Assembly (NCBI GenBank): GCA_950106755.1
Contig: OX467084.1
Coordinates: 31,437,213 to 31,501,212 of the forward strand
Reading direction: 5' to 3'
Source of the DNA: Climacium dendroides
Taxonomy: Eukaryota > Streptophyta > Bryopsida > Hypnales > Climaciaceae
DNA: 64,000 bases
The notes beneath the pieces are model-generated. The model searched no databases, was not told the DNA's origin, and worked only from the letters and a program-made list of their open reading frames with translations. Of this stretch, positions 1 through 12,076 are shown piece after piece. Numbering within the stretch: position 1 is the stretch's first letter; each line of letters starts with the position of its first letter. The position numbers were made by a program, and so were the translations under genes.

Positions 1-3000
1 GAACATTCTAAAGAGAAGGAGAATGAAGAAGTGCAAGACAATAGTAGACATGGGAGAACAATGCAAACACCTGTGGAGGTACAACAACCACCACCTTCTA
101 ACTTGAAAGGGAGTTGCCGAGGATCACTTGCGAGTGATGACGTAGACATTGATAAGGATGTTGAAGAAGATGGCAAACAAGAACTATATGCACATTCAAC
201 AATGGCAATACCGTCCACACAGGCTTTACAGTGTGATATCGAGGATTCAAGTAAGTGTAATACTCCTTATTCATTATCTCAGCGAAAAGCTGTAAGGGAG
301 GAGGAAAAATCATATTTGAAGGAAGTTAGAATGGCTATTTCAAATGGAAGGGTACCACAAGTGATAGTACCTCAAGACGAAAATGGCAACATTATTCGTT
401 ATAAGCCTCAATTTAAGAATGCATTGAAGTTGGCAGCACATGCAATTGTTCAAGGGGCATATATAAATGTGAATGAAAAAGAAACTATGAATGAAATAAT
501 GGAAGAAGTGAAAAGGCAATTCAAACTGTCAAAGCCACTACCTACTGGAATGGTAGAGGGATATTTGAAAGGTTATTTCAAGAGATGTAGATCACAATAT
601 CATAAATTTTGGATTAAGCATGGAGACATGAAGAGGCGCCTGATGATTGTAAGCCAACGGCTTGGGTGCAATTGATAGAGTACTGGAAATCGTCAGAAGG
701 AAGTAAGCAGTGCAACCAAAATAAGAAAAATGCCATCAAGGTCCAAAATTCACATCAGGTACAATTCTAATCCTATTAATATATTTTGGTATGTTGATTT
801 TTGATTGTGGATAAACTATGTTTGTAATATGTGCTATAATCATGGTCTATAAATGACATGAATCTTTAGATGTAATGCATACATTTGGTTAATTGTTGAG
901 AACCAAATAATATTGGGTTTAACTGCATATGCTTTATTGTGTATAAAGTAATAGTACTTGAGCAATGAAAGAAGGATCTCTAAATTTAACAAATTTAGAT
1001 TCATTAATAATCTTGTATTGATAGATAGCCAAACAAACCATATATATAGAAATAAATATGTTATTCCATGGTCTTCATCCAAGAAAAAATCGTATGTGGT
1101 ATATCATTTGCAATTCTCATGCTAAATAGATGAATTGGAAAAACTTATTTGACTGATTTTTTGATGGTGGATGAAATGTAATAGAAGGAAAAAACAAATA
1201 TGGAGGAGGAATACATTGTCCAAGTAAGCAATGATGCCCACAATGATACCTTGTGTTCTCTTATTCACAATTCTTGTGAATCTATTTCGGTATGTAGGAT
1301 GATAATTACATATTTCCATTAAATTCTTAAATCCAAATTGAATATAACCAATACTATACTAATATATTTAGTATGCATGATGTTAATTTAATCTAGTAGA
1401 GTATTGCCAAAGAAAAATTCTCAATGTGTATATGTGTTTTATTTGCAGAATTCTTTAGGGTTTGATGATCTAGTGCATGATAAGACAAAAGCGTCATCAC
1501 CAAAGCCAATGACAAAGACTATGGTGGATATAAGCAATCAGTTGCATGATGCTGTTGATAATATCTTATCTTCATTTGCAGCTAGGTGTGCATCTTTGCC
1601 TTCCACAAATACAAAGGCAATTTATTCTAGACCACCACTTCAACAACATTCTGTTGAAACTTTACAAACTACAAAGGGTGGATCTTGAACAACAGCAGAA
1701 GTACTTCGTAGTTTAAGGCAGCCACATGTTCAAAAGGATAAGATTTTATCTCCACCCATACCCCAACCGGTTGTTCAAAGCCATAGTTGCATGCAGGGAA
1801 AGACCTATGAGTATGAGAAAGTTAAAAATAACCATCACACAGGGCTTGAACAAAATGGCCCTTTTCATACAAAAGGGTTAGTCAATGAGTCATGGGATAT
1901 AGGAAAAGGTGGTGTGAATAATGGGTTTCAAAAGGGCAAGGATAATTCACACATAGAGTGTAGTGAGCAGAAGAAGATAGGAGTCACCAAAAAGGAAACA
2001 GTTTTCTTGTCATCTGATGAATCATCTGATGAAGAAGTATATCCACGTAATGTCAAAGCAGCAAATAAGAGGGGCAAAGGTGGGCTTATACAATGTGCTG
2101 GCACTGAAGATGTTGAAGGATGTCATAGTATTCCTTTGGATTCTAAGTTAAAAAAAAGGGATGTATTTGAACAAGATTGTGGTGCAAATATGAAGCAGAA
2201 ATTTCCTGTTGAAGATGAAAATGTATATGAGTATGAGTTACTATAAGAGTTTGGAAGTGGAGGATCCTCCAAGGCATTTCAAAAATCAAGATTGAAAAGT
2301 AATGGTGATGCTCGAACAAGCACAGAGGAGGGTTTATATGATCCACTTGAATCTGATGAAGACAAATTAGATGGTGATACCGACAAAGAAGAAGCACCAG
2401 TATTGCCGAGGAATATTTTGAAGCGGAAGCTGGAGCCTGAATATGGTGGGAGTAGTAGAAAAAAGGATGTCAAAGGGAAAGGAAAGAAAAAGGCCACTAA
2501 AACACCACCAAAGAAGCAAAAGGCATTACAAATTGATGCGGCTGCTATAAAAAAGTTGGAGTTTTATAAGCAACCAAAGAACTCGGTGAGTTCTATTTTT
2601 GTGTTTTGAAGACTCTAGTATTGGGCATAGTTTTCTAATATAATCAAATGTATGATAGAAAATTTGTAAAATGATAATTAACATTCATTGAAAGCATGTA
2701 CAATGTCAAAATTGTTCATTTGAATTATAAATAGGGTCATACAAATTTCATCCAAGCTATGAAAATATGGTATTGTATGCATAACAACATAAATACACAA
2801 TGCATAAATATAATAATTGAAAATACTATTTTTTTTGTAGATGCCAATCAAAGCGCAAGTCAAAGTATGGGTTTTGCATCCCAAATTTGTTGGAAAAGTG
2901 GTGGCAGAGGCACATGCAGGTATCAATCAAAAATCAAGGTGTGTTCATGATGCAAATTTACATTGTTAAGAAGGTCAACAAATGATATCTGTGATACGAG

Positions 3001-3406
3001 TTTTTTAATACAAATACACCAGTTATGTATGACATCGACTCACGATTTCCTAAACATATTCACTTCTTGGACCAAGCGGAAGGGCTTTCAAATACTCCAA
3101 TTCTATGGTGTGTCTCTCACCTGATTGAAATACCACAGCTAGATTAAATTACCAGACTACTTGGACAATTCATTCTGCCAAACTCCCCAAATGAATGTTA
3201 ACAGTGACTCGGACTTTGAAGACAACCAGAAAACTTAGAATCCAAATTTGAAGGCAACAATTGGAAAGGACACTAGAAAGGGTCATGTTGTGAATGTGTC
3301 AACAGTTAAAGCGGCAAATATTGCTAGTTTCAAGGGAAAAGGACTACAAGGAGCAAATATTGCTAGTTCAAAGGGAAAGGGAGTGCAAGCTCTGAAAAAA
3401 TCTTAA
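1..3406 (+). pseudogene. Degenerate multi-exon gene, plant Ptta/En/Spm (Transposase_24)-like
   Basis: Seen: coding sequence runs in from the window edge to a CAG|GTACAA donor after 758. It has an acidic N-terminal part, then a basic region ending in a W-rich segment (AWVQLIEYWKSSEG, about 664-705) followed by N/K-rich sequence. A short exon may end at 1289. A long exon runs from the acceptor at 1448/1449 to a donor after 2585 in one frame. A further exon starts after TTTTTTGTAG at 2841 and encodes KVWVLHPKFVGKVV. A basic tail ends at TAA 3404-3406. Lesions: a probable 1-nt deletion near 640 (the frame changes between GDMKRR and DDCKPTAW), TGA at 1686-1688 and TAA at 2244-2246. The long exon encodes a low-complexity acidic/basic region (SSDESSDEE; GKGKKKATKTPPKKQ). 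Known: the W..LIEYW..SEG..K..N pattern resembles the plant transposase family often found in CACTA elements. Inferred: a recently broken transposon-related gene. The family assignment is moderate, and no transposon ends were found. Confidence 0.5.
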
Positions 3407-3888
3407 ATCAAAGGAATCATCGCTTGACTCGTGAGAAGGACCAAGGAGAGCCATTCATACAATGGAGAAGTACAATTGTGATGAAAAAAAAGACATGTTG
3501 GATGATATATGTATTTGCCTTGGGGGCATTTGACCTAATACAAAATCTAATGTATTGAAAACAATTTGCATTTATTAGTCATCATGAATGTTTATATGCA
3601 TTGAACAAATATGGTGTATTTTGATGAATAGATCGTAAATAAGTTTTTCAGAGGTTCTTTGAATTGATTACTAAAGAACATGAAACTATTTGAAGTACTG
3701 TAGTCTAGCTCTTTCACTTTTTATAGAACTTTTTCGATTTTTTATGACATTTCATACATTATTTATATATATATTAGAATTTTAGTGTAAAAGTAGCTTC
3801 TAAATGCATTAAAGTGTCCAAAAAGTAAAAAGATACTTTAGTAAGTAGCTACAAACTAATAGAAAAGGGCAAAAATGCAAAGAAAAAG

Positions 3889-5200
3889 TTAAAGTAAAAG
3901 TTCTAGAAAGAAAAAGATAAAAAAATTAAAGAAAAAGGAGAAAGATAAGGAAAAAGACAGAGAAAAGGAAAAGACAAGGAATCTAGGGTTTCCGGAGGTG
4001 CACAGAGAAGTCACGCCGATTGCAAGCGTTACACCCGTTCTGATCACCCCCGGGAATTCACAATTAAATTCCTTTCCTTCTCTCACTCTCGCTCTCTCTC
4101 CATACTGTTCATATTTTTCGTCTCAATAGTGCGTTACCTGTGCGTTTTCCTTGCGCGTATAATTTTAGTACTTGCAATATATATATTAGATTTGTGTCAC
4201 TATGCAATCGTGTAAAAATTTGTGTCTCAATGCTGAATCTGGTTTTGAGGTTTGAGTGTCTTCTGAATTCAGTTTGAGAAATTTGTTTCTGGATTCGTGT
4301 TTTCTTTTCTCTTTCAAATTGGAGAAGCGGAAAGAGAGGCCGGGATCAATCGGTGCACTGGTGGATTTGTTTGGAGTTTGAAGGGACTGATTGTGAAGTT
4401 CGGATCGATTGCTTGTCCGTGTTAATTTGGTTGTGGGTGAGTTGCGGCGGTCAGATTTGGAGACGACGACACCCCAGTAGCGATCAGAAGGATTGGTTGA
4501 GATCACGGTGAGTTGGACTTCACTGAATTGGTGTTACAAGCTAATCAAAAATTGGAGTCACAGGAGGTGATTGACGTGGTTCTGGTCACATAACTGGGCT
4601 GTGATTGTTTGATTAGTGCTGATACTCAATTGATCCAGAATGTCAAGGAACAAAAAAAATCAATTGTAAGATTCTCCATGAAATTCGTTCGATTTTGGAG
4701 TTGCAATTGAGTTAGGGATTCGGATTTACGGTGAAGACCAACAATCGATTATTGAAGCAAAATTAAAAATTTTGGTAATCACAAGATCACCCAGGCTGAG
4801 AGAATTTGGTGAGGTTTCGGGAGAATTCGGGAGACATTGAATTCTAATTCTCATTAGTGACTAATTGATCCGAGTAATCGGGCATTTACAGTGAAAATTT
4901 GTGAATCATGATGTTCTGACTAATTGATTGCCAAATTGATAGCGAGAGAATTTATCAAGGCGCAGACGGACACGGCCGAAGCAGGTTCCGACGCGACGCA
5001 GCTCGCAGACAGGCGCCTGCGGCGGATTCACCGGTCCGCCTCAACTTGCCGATCCCCCCTCTCTGATTGATAACCGGCCCGGGTTTGCCGATTGATACCC
5101 GTGAGGAAACCAGTGAGGGTATCAACCGGGTAAGAGTCTTGGAGGGTATCAATCAGGGTATTGACCGGGTACCGCGGTCTTGGGTGTTTTAACCTAATCG
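3889..5200. promoter_or_regulatory. CT-rich leader-like stretch and GC-rich island, no CDS found
   Basis: A purine-rich run of GAAAAAG type (3880-3960) is followed by a pyrimidine tract with CTCTCACTCTCGCTCTCTCT near 4080-4100, as is common in plant 5' leaders. Moderately GC-rich sequence follows, with a donor-like CGGTGAGTT at about 4507. From 4960 to 5185 the sequence is GC-rich and CpG-rich, unlike its neighbours, and contains repeated GGTATCAAYCNGGGTA words. No convincing reading frame was found on either strand. It could be the promoter and leader of a gene whose coding part is lost, or part of a retroelement LTR. Confidence 0.3.
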
Positions 5201-8200
5201 TTCAATTAAAACAAATTTAAAATAAGGTCCAAATTTTTCGAATGGCCCTTTGGGCCGTACCACTAGTTTGGGTAGAGATTTTAAAATAGGTTTAAGAAGC
5301 CAATTTCAAAATTGCATATGCATGTTTTAAGTGAAAATTTTGTATGGAATGTAGGTAGAGCATACTAATTGAAGTGTTCTGGCTCTATTGTCCTTGGTTG
5401 CTGCGTGTGATTGCAAATCTTTGTAAGCATATCCTAAACTTTTAAACTCTAAATTTTTTTGAAATATTAAAAAAAATGTATATTTGTACTATGTTCAAAG
5501 TACTATAGTGGGCTGTACTAAAGTCTAAGTCTTGCATTGCATCCATACATAAGTCAGTCCAACTTGACATATTGTCCAGATATATTGTCCTGAGCCCTAG
5601 AACACTAGACAGGACAGGGACATGCATGCTGAGTCTTTCATCTTATAATGGACTGTTTCTTGGGGTATTTAGTGGGAATAAAAGTGAATTTTCATTCTAT
5701 TTTCAAAACTCAAGTACATAAGTGACATTTTGAACACGCAACACTGACCTTACATAGATCATTTCCTAGCATTCGAACTCGGTAGTATTTGGGATTGGAT
5801 TCCAAAAACCTAGCTACAAGTACTCAATTCATAGTGATCTTAGTCAAAGTTCAAAAAATGTCTAATTAGGATAAATACTTTAGTGTGATACTAATGCTTA
5901 GGAGTTTAAACCAAGTGATGTTATATGCTTTGACCATTGTATTTGTTGTATTAACCTTTTTGGTAAGAAGTCAATCATTAGTTGATAGGTTTTGTAGAAC
6001 CTTATGTCATGGATAATGCCTTGTATATTTTGGTTCAGTACAATGCATTCAATAGTTGAAGGTTGCAATTGAGAGATATGTAATGGTCTAACATGTTGTG
6101 AATATGATGCTAGTGTGAAGTGAACTTCATCCTTGATCAAGTGCAAAGCATACTCTTAGGTAAGAAAGAGGTTGTCATATTTTCAATTATTTTTTATGTA
6201 GAAGTTTAAACCTCTTACTTATATAATAATGAGGACTTCTTTGTATTGGCCACTCATTGATTTTTGAAAATGACATTATTTTGGACATTCTTGGGCTGTG
6301 TGTAGTAGAGAAAGTTTTACAATCGTTGTTAGCAAACTTACGGTGTGGTTTACAAAGCTCAAGATGAAGATGATGATGAAGATGGTACAAGTCCTGTACA
6401 TATAGACGAATTTGATGTTCACCATAGTAAGCAAATCCTATTTTTTATATTGATAAATTGTCCAGCAATTATGTTTTATTATTTCTTTTGTATATGTTGT
6501 TATTTCCTATTGAATGCAACAATATAAAATTTAGCATACATGGAGTCACTAAATATATACTTTGAAGAGCTCTTGGATGAAATTCATGAAGACTTAAATC
6601 ATGCAATGGTTCATAGGGCATATGAACTTGATTCTTTCCAATGTTTTGTAGGCAAAGCTTTAGAAAATGATACTTTCCTGTATAGAACAGTGATGTAGGT
6701 TTACAAGGCATTTGCTTAGAGTTCTGATCCAATCATAGATCAATTTCTAATTCAATTAAATGTGCTTTCAATTAATGATTGTCCATAAGAACATTATTTT
6801 TATTTGTTCATGCATGAAGATTCTATTTATTATGATCAATTATTGCTTGTAATTGACACCCATTTTATTTATTATATAAATGAACACTTTCAAACCCTAA
6901 ATCCTATAATCATGTTTAATTGTCTTAGTTTGTAGAGGAAGAAAATTTTCAATGGAGAAGTATGATCAAAATGTAAAATAGGTGGGTGTGCTATCATACA
7001 TTTGTAAGTAATGTTTTTGTTGTTTTGCGCTTTTGCTCCTTTGAGATAGTATAAGAAATGGCTTTACAAATAGGCAATAATAATTCTAGTATGCTTAGGA
7101 AGTTTCATTCTAGTGTTTATATTATGCTTTATTTTAAAAGCATTTCAATAAGCAAATGTGATCTTCTGATTGAACTTCAAATATTTGTATTTCTAATGTT
7201 CCCTTTCCATTAATTATTCATCAGTGTCTCAAAGTTAAAAATAGATTGGTGTACATGGATATAGATTATTTTTAAGCATTTTTATATGATCCATGTGTAA
7301 AGGCATTCTTGTGAATGGATCCTTAGCTAAATGATTTCTAAAGAGGGGAAATTGGTACTATTCATTTGCCTTAGTATGACATTTGAATCTTCTTTTGATG
7401 ATCAAATCAAATTTATAGGCCTTGGAGGTTACATGGAGAATCTTTTAGAAGGGAAATCAAGAGATGTTAGCCATACTCGTACAAAACTGGTAATTTTCAT
7501 ATTCTTATTAGCTTACATACATATTAATTTTACTCGTCAATATTATATAATTACAATGGTTTGCTTATATATGCTATGTAAATTCCTTTGAAATAATGTT
7601 AATTGGGTGTGACAGTTTGGAAGATATGTTATATATAGTGAATAATGTGAAATGTGCATGTTGCAATAAATGTTGTGATCTATTATGGTGTGGATAGAAG
7701 GCTTTCTTTGTGCACTTCTATCTATTGTAAGCTCTTTTCTCTCCGTTTTTAATTTGCATTACCTTTTATTATTTATGTGTGAAGAATAAACTCATGTTTA
7801 TTTATAGAAACAATCTAAATTCTATGAAATTCATTCAAATACAAATCAATGTTCATTAAAACTTTCTATATATATATATAATTGGTTTTATGCTACCATA
7901 TTCTAATTGTGAATTGTTTTTTTCACAGGTTAGCTACTATAGGTGCCAACAATAACTATCATGATTTTGAGGTTTGATTTTATAAACTAAGTTCTATTAT
8001 GAATTTGGTATTGGATGATTATACTAATAATACAATTATTATTTGTTATTGACATAATGCAGTTTCAAAGGTTGCATATTAAAGAACATTTTCTGGGTCA
8101 TGGATGAGAAAGAATAAAAAATAATGTGTATAGTTTTATATATTGGTATTGTAATTGAAGTAACTTACAATGTGACCATTTTGATTCTTGCTTGTAGTAT

Positions 8201-8504
8201 AGTATAGAGTGTACAAAAATATTGTACATACATGTATATTCTACTTGATGTACCTACATTAGAGTTCCAGATTTTGTTTGATTAACTCCATGTGTACGCA
8301 TAGAACTTCACTAGATTGCTCTATATAGTTGCATTATTTGAAATTCACATATATATAGTTATAGTACTAGAATTCCAGTACACACTTAAGCTTGCATTAT
8401 AGTAGTCAACTTTAGAAATGTACATTAATAATGGATTTTTCACACTAACAACTAGTTGTTCAAATATTGTATGTACTTGCAATCAATAAATTGCATGCAC
8501 TTGT
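5201..8504. other. AT-rich interval with a few exon-like fragments, no gene established
   Basis: Mostly AT-rich non-coding sequence. Three + strand stretches look exon-like. About 6337-6430 encodes an acidic run (KAQDEDDDEDGTSPVHIDEF). About 6540-6700 encodes MESLNIYFEELLDEIHEDL and continues. About 7420-7490 encodes GLGGYMENLLEGKSRDV and ends before a GTAATT donor-like site. They could be remnants of one gene, but I recognise no family and stop codons separate them. A short (TA)n run lies near 7868-7881. Confidence 0.25.
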
Positions 8505-9330
8505 ACTTGACTTTTTGCACTCATACTCGCACTTGCACTCAACTTCTTGCACTCGCACTTGACTTCTTGTACTTGCACTCAACTTCTAGCACTTGCACTC
8601 GGCTTCTCGTACTCGCACTCAACTTCTAGCACTCACACTCGACTTCTTGCACTTGCACTCGATTTTTCGCACTTGCACTCAACTTCTAGCACTAGCACTC
8701 AACTTCTCGTACTCGCACTCGACTTCTCGCACTCGCACTCCACTTCTCCCACTTGCATTCCACTTCTAGCACTTGCACTCGACTTCTCGTACTCGCACTC
8801 GACTTCTCGTACTCGCACTCGACTTCTCACACTCGCATTCAACTTCTTGCACTCGCATTCGACTTCTAGCACTTGCACTCAATTCTTACACTTGCACTCG
8901 ACTTTTTGTAATCTCACTCAATTTCTCACACTTGGCTTCTAACACTCGCACTTGATTTCTCGCACTCAATTTCTTGCACTCACTTTCAAATTCATACACT
9001 CGCACTTGAATTCATATACTTACAGTTGCCTTCAAACACTTACAATGGACTTCATGTATTCGCAATGAACTTTTTGCTCTTGACTTCATTCAATCGCACT
9101 CAACTTCATGCACTCATACTCAACTTTATACACATTTAACTTCACGCACTCGCACTCAACTTCATGCACTTGTAGCTAGTTAACTTCATACACTTACACT
9201 GAACTTCAAGCACTCACACTGACCTTCACAGATTCAACTTTATGCACTCAACTTCATGCTTTTGCATTCAACTTTATACACTTGCACTTGACTTCACCCA
9301 CTCACACCCAACTTCAACGTACCACTTGCA
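8505..9330. repeat. 20-bp minisatellite, degenerating to the right
   Basis: Between 8521 and 8880 the sequence is a phased array of about 18 imperfect 20-bp units of the type AACTTCTNGCACTYGCACTC. The phase is so regular that each 60 bases hold exactly three units. From about 8880 to 9330 the same words (CACTTGCACT, AACTTCATGCACT) continue with irregular spacing, and traces reach about 9600. The unit lacks stop codons in some frames, which produces spurious open frames rich in S, T, H, L and A. Confidence 0.9.
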
Positions 9331-9754
9331 ATTAATATACGGTGTGCACTCTTGCAATATTGACCTTCATGCTCTTGTAGATGACTAGTTAGTTTTATAC
9401 AGTTTTATTTGACTTTAGACATTTGTACAAACAATGGAATTTTTGCATTGGCTTGCACTTGATTGCATACACTTGTATTTGATTAATTGTACTTAATTGC
9501 AATCAACTTCATACACTTGTAGTTGAATTTATGCAGTTCATTGACTTCCAATTTTGAGCTGTTGTTGTCAACTTCATGTACTTGCAATGAATGGATGTAT
9601 TACAATGAATTTGCACTCATAGTACAAAAACTTACACATTCATTAGATTGTATACAAACATTAGAAAATTCATTGACTACCAAATAATTTTTCCATTTTT
9701 GGCATTGGATTCCAGTGACACAAACTAGTGGTCAAAAGAACCGTATTGGAAAAT

Positions 9755-10243
9755 CTAGTGTGGTTTTTTTTTACCAACTTTTGTTATAGTGCTTGCAACC
9801 TTCTTTTGCGAACTAGTCATATCCCAATACTCTGGTACGTTCCGTCCTGAGCAACTATTGAAGTCCACAATTCTTTTGTAATCAAGAAGGAGTTGGTTCC
9901 ATTTCGTCTTGCACACATGTTCATCTCGCACACAAGGGGAGCTGCCACCAAGCATAACTAGGTCTGATATGTGAGTCCACTTCACATTGTCAGAGACCAT
10001 AATTTCGCGTGGGTCTGTGGCTTAAAGTTCTTGTAGGTGCTGCTCCCGCTTAGCTTGAATCAGAAGAAGAACTGCTTGGGGACTCCAATTGGGTCCCCTA
10101 TCTTTCCTTGCACGTTTTGTCGTACTAAGGTTAGCTGAAGCCTGTGGTGGGCCTTCCACTGCTGCCGAAGGACTACGCCTTCCTGGGGTTCTTGCATGGC
10201 TTCCAACTACTGAGGTGAACGGGGACTTGCCTGTGCCGAATGC
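9755..10243 (-). pseudogene. Trihelix-like (Myb/SANT-like) DNA-binding domain pseudogene
   Basis: Read right to left, the frame gives a proline/serine-rich N-terminal part, then RARKDRGPNWSPQAVLLLI and QAKREQHLQEL. TAA at 10022-10024 follows, and the same frame continues with VKWTHISDLVML, CKTKWNQLLLDYKRIVDF and GRNVPEYWDM. Spaced tryptophans and the C-K-x-K-W..LL.DYK and YWDM motifs are typical of plant trihelix (GT-factor, Myb_DNA-bind_4-like) domains, which bind DNA in the nucleus. One in-frame nonsense codon splits helix 1 from helices 2 and 3. The frame ends just after a lysine-rich GKKKPH, so the C-terminal part of a normal trihelix protein is missing. An intron covering the stop is possible but no clear splice pair was seen. 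The minisatellite lies immediately downstream. Confidence 0.65.
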
Positions 10244-11636
10244 ATTCCAAGGGGATCGTCAGATGCTTGATCTTCAAGGCAGATGAAGAAGGCAAGCAAT
10301 GAAGGAAGCAATGTGAATTACTATGGAAGAAGAGTAACGACATAACAGTTTCAAAGCTTGTTACGATTGGGACATCCGTTTGCTTCATTTTTCATCTCTT
10401 TGGTTATGAATGCTATTCTGAGCTTCATGTGAGCATTGCGGACAGCTTGTAAGTGGACTTCGCCATCCACAGCAGTAGTACGGATAATTCCTTCATTGCT
10501 AACTACGTGAATCAGTACTATGTCGCGTGGATGCAAAAATATGATTTCCTTCTCTTCTTTCAATTGTTTACTCTACTGAACTATATGACTTCTGTCGCTC
10601 TAACCTCTGCTATGAATGTTGTTTAATTTCTATGGCATGAATGTATGTGATGACAAGTTGCAGTCCTCTTGTGTTTCAAGTTGTCCTTGACATTTTCTGT
10701 TTTCTGGAAGACAGTCGCTGTTGCCAACATTTCAAGACTAGCGCACATTGTACAGGTTCTGGTAAACATACTTGTAGTTGCGGCACAGCGTGGGCATGCA
10801 GGGCTAGTTTGTGGGCTTCCAGTCCCTTGACTGTCCATCGATTTTGATAGCCTGTACGTCAAAAAGAAATTCGTCGGTTGAAGGTGAGACCACACAACCA
10901 GGCGTCAAGATTGCAGCCACCAATGACCAATGTACAGTACTTTACTACTTCAGCAATTTCTTTTCCACGTCTCTTGAACTATTACTGCAACTTGTAATTG
11001 CAGCCTCTAAGGGCTGAGGGACGTGATCTCGGACATTGAAGTTGCTGCTCATCCTAGACTGGATCCCTCCCCAGTGAATGATGACGCACAAACCAAGCAA
11101 ACAAATACAAGTCGGAAGCTGGTGAAAACTTAATTATGCAAACGGTCTCCTTATCCAAGCATCTACTGTTACTGACAGAAGTACATTCGCATTGTAGTTG
11201 TACCAAACATACAAGACTAGCACTTTGTCATCTACCATATCTATTGTTGACAATGAGACGAAATCAAAAGCAATGATCTTCAGGATCCTGTCAGAATGCT
11301 CTACTCGATAGTGAAGTCCTTGTTATCCGGAGCTGAAGTCTAGCACGCCTCTAGCTAGAAGCAACAAAACTCAGCACAATGCTATTTGTCAAGCAGTTTG
11401 CGTCACTCATTAATTGTCTTCTGCAGCTGAAATATGACCTCCCTATTGTATTTCAAACTAGCTGTAAAGCCTGAATGACAAGCGTTTTCTACGATGGCGG
11501 ACTTTGAGCTGGGCCATTGCACTTCCATCTGTGGTTTTTATTACTAACAAGTCCATAGAAAAGGCGGTTGGATCTTAAAGGGTTGCCCAGTGGCCTATGA
11601 TGTTTAATTGCCAACACATGCTCGACATGTTCCACT
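10244..11636. other. No gene recognised
   Basis: Base composition is more balanced than in the surrounding AT-rich DNA, as expected near former genic sequence upstream of the trihelix-like remnant. Short open frames overlap on both strands, but none shows a domain or a consistent splice pattern. Confidence 0.4.
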
Positions 11637-11981
11637 CTTGTACATTCTGAAGTACTTACTTCAAAACAATGTATACAATAATCTATGCTATAAGTGCAAG
11701 CAAGCGCTACCTAAACGAAGCACCAGCTTAGGACCCTGTAAATCTTCAATTCCTATACATTTCAAAGTACTGACTGCAGAACAGCGTATAGAATAATCTA
11801 TGCCATAAATGCTTCCAGTAGTAAACTCACCAGAGTACCAGCTCAGCACCTTGCAAATCTTCTATTCTTGTACATGAAATAGTACTTTCTCCACAAAATG
11901 GTCTATAGAATAATGTCAGCCATAAGTGCTAGCAACGTCGATGTCACCAAAGCACCAACTGTACACACCATGTAGGCTCGG
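11637..11981. repeat. Three tandem ~115-bp diverged repeats
   Basis: Units begin at 11637, 11752 and 11867, exactly 115 bp apart. Shared landmarks in order are YNTGTACATT, AGTACT, ATAGAATAATCTATGCCATAA, a GCACCAGCT-type word and ACC-TGYAAATCTTC. The copies have diverged substantially, but their spacing is preserved. No coding function is apparent. Confidence 0.8.
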
Positions 11982-12076
11982 AAAATACTGTAATATTCTA
12001 GTGGGAACTCCCCCCATCTATTACTTATTTATATCCTAATATTGCTGCTATAGTGACTAGTGAGAACAGACCCTTA

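Noticed and set aside
8547..8955. Long open frames on the + strand over the minisatellite (S/T/H/L-rich repeats)
   Set aside because: The frames exist only because the 20-bp unit lacks stops. The 20-aa protein period is three DNA units, and there is no gene context.
8505..9330. CRISPR-like direct repeats
   Set aside because: Contiguous units with no unique spacers, in a plant nuclear context with introns and transposons.
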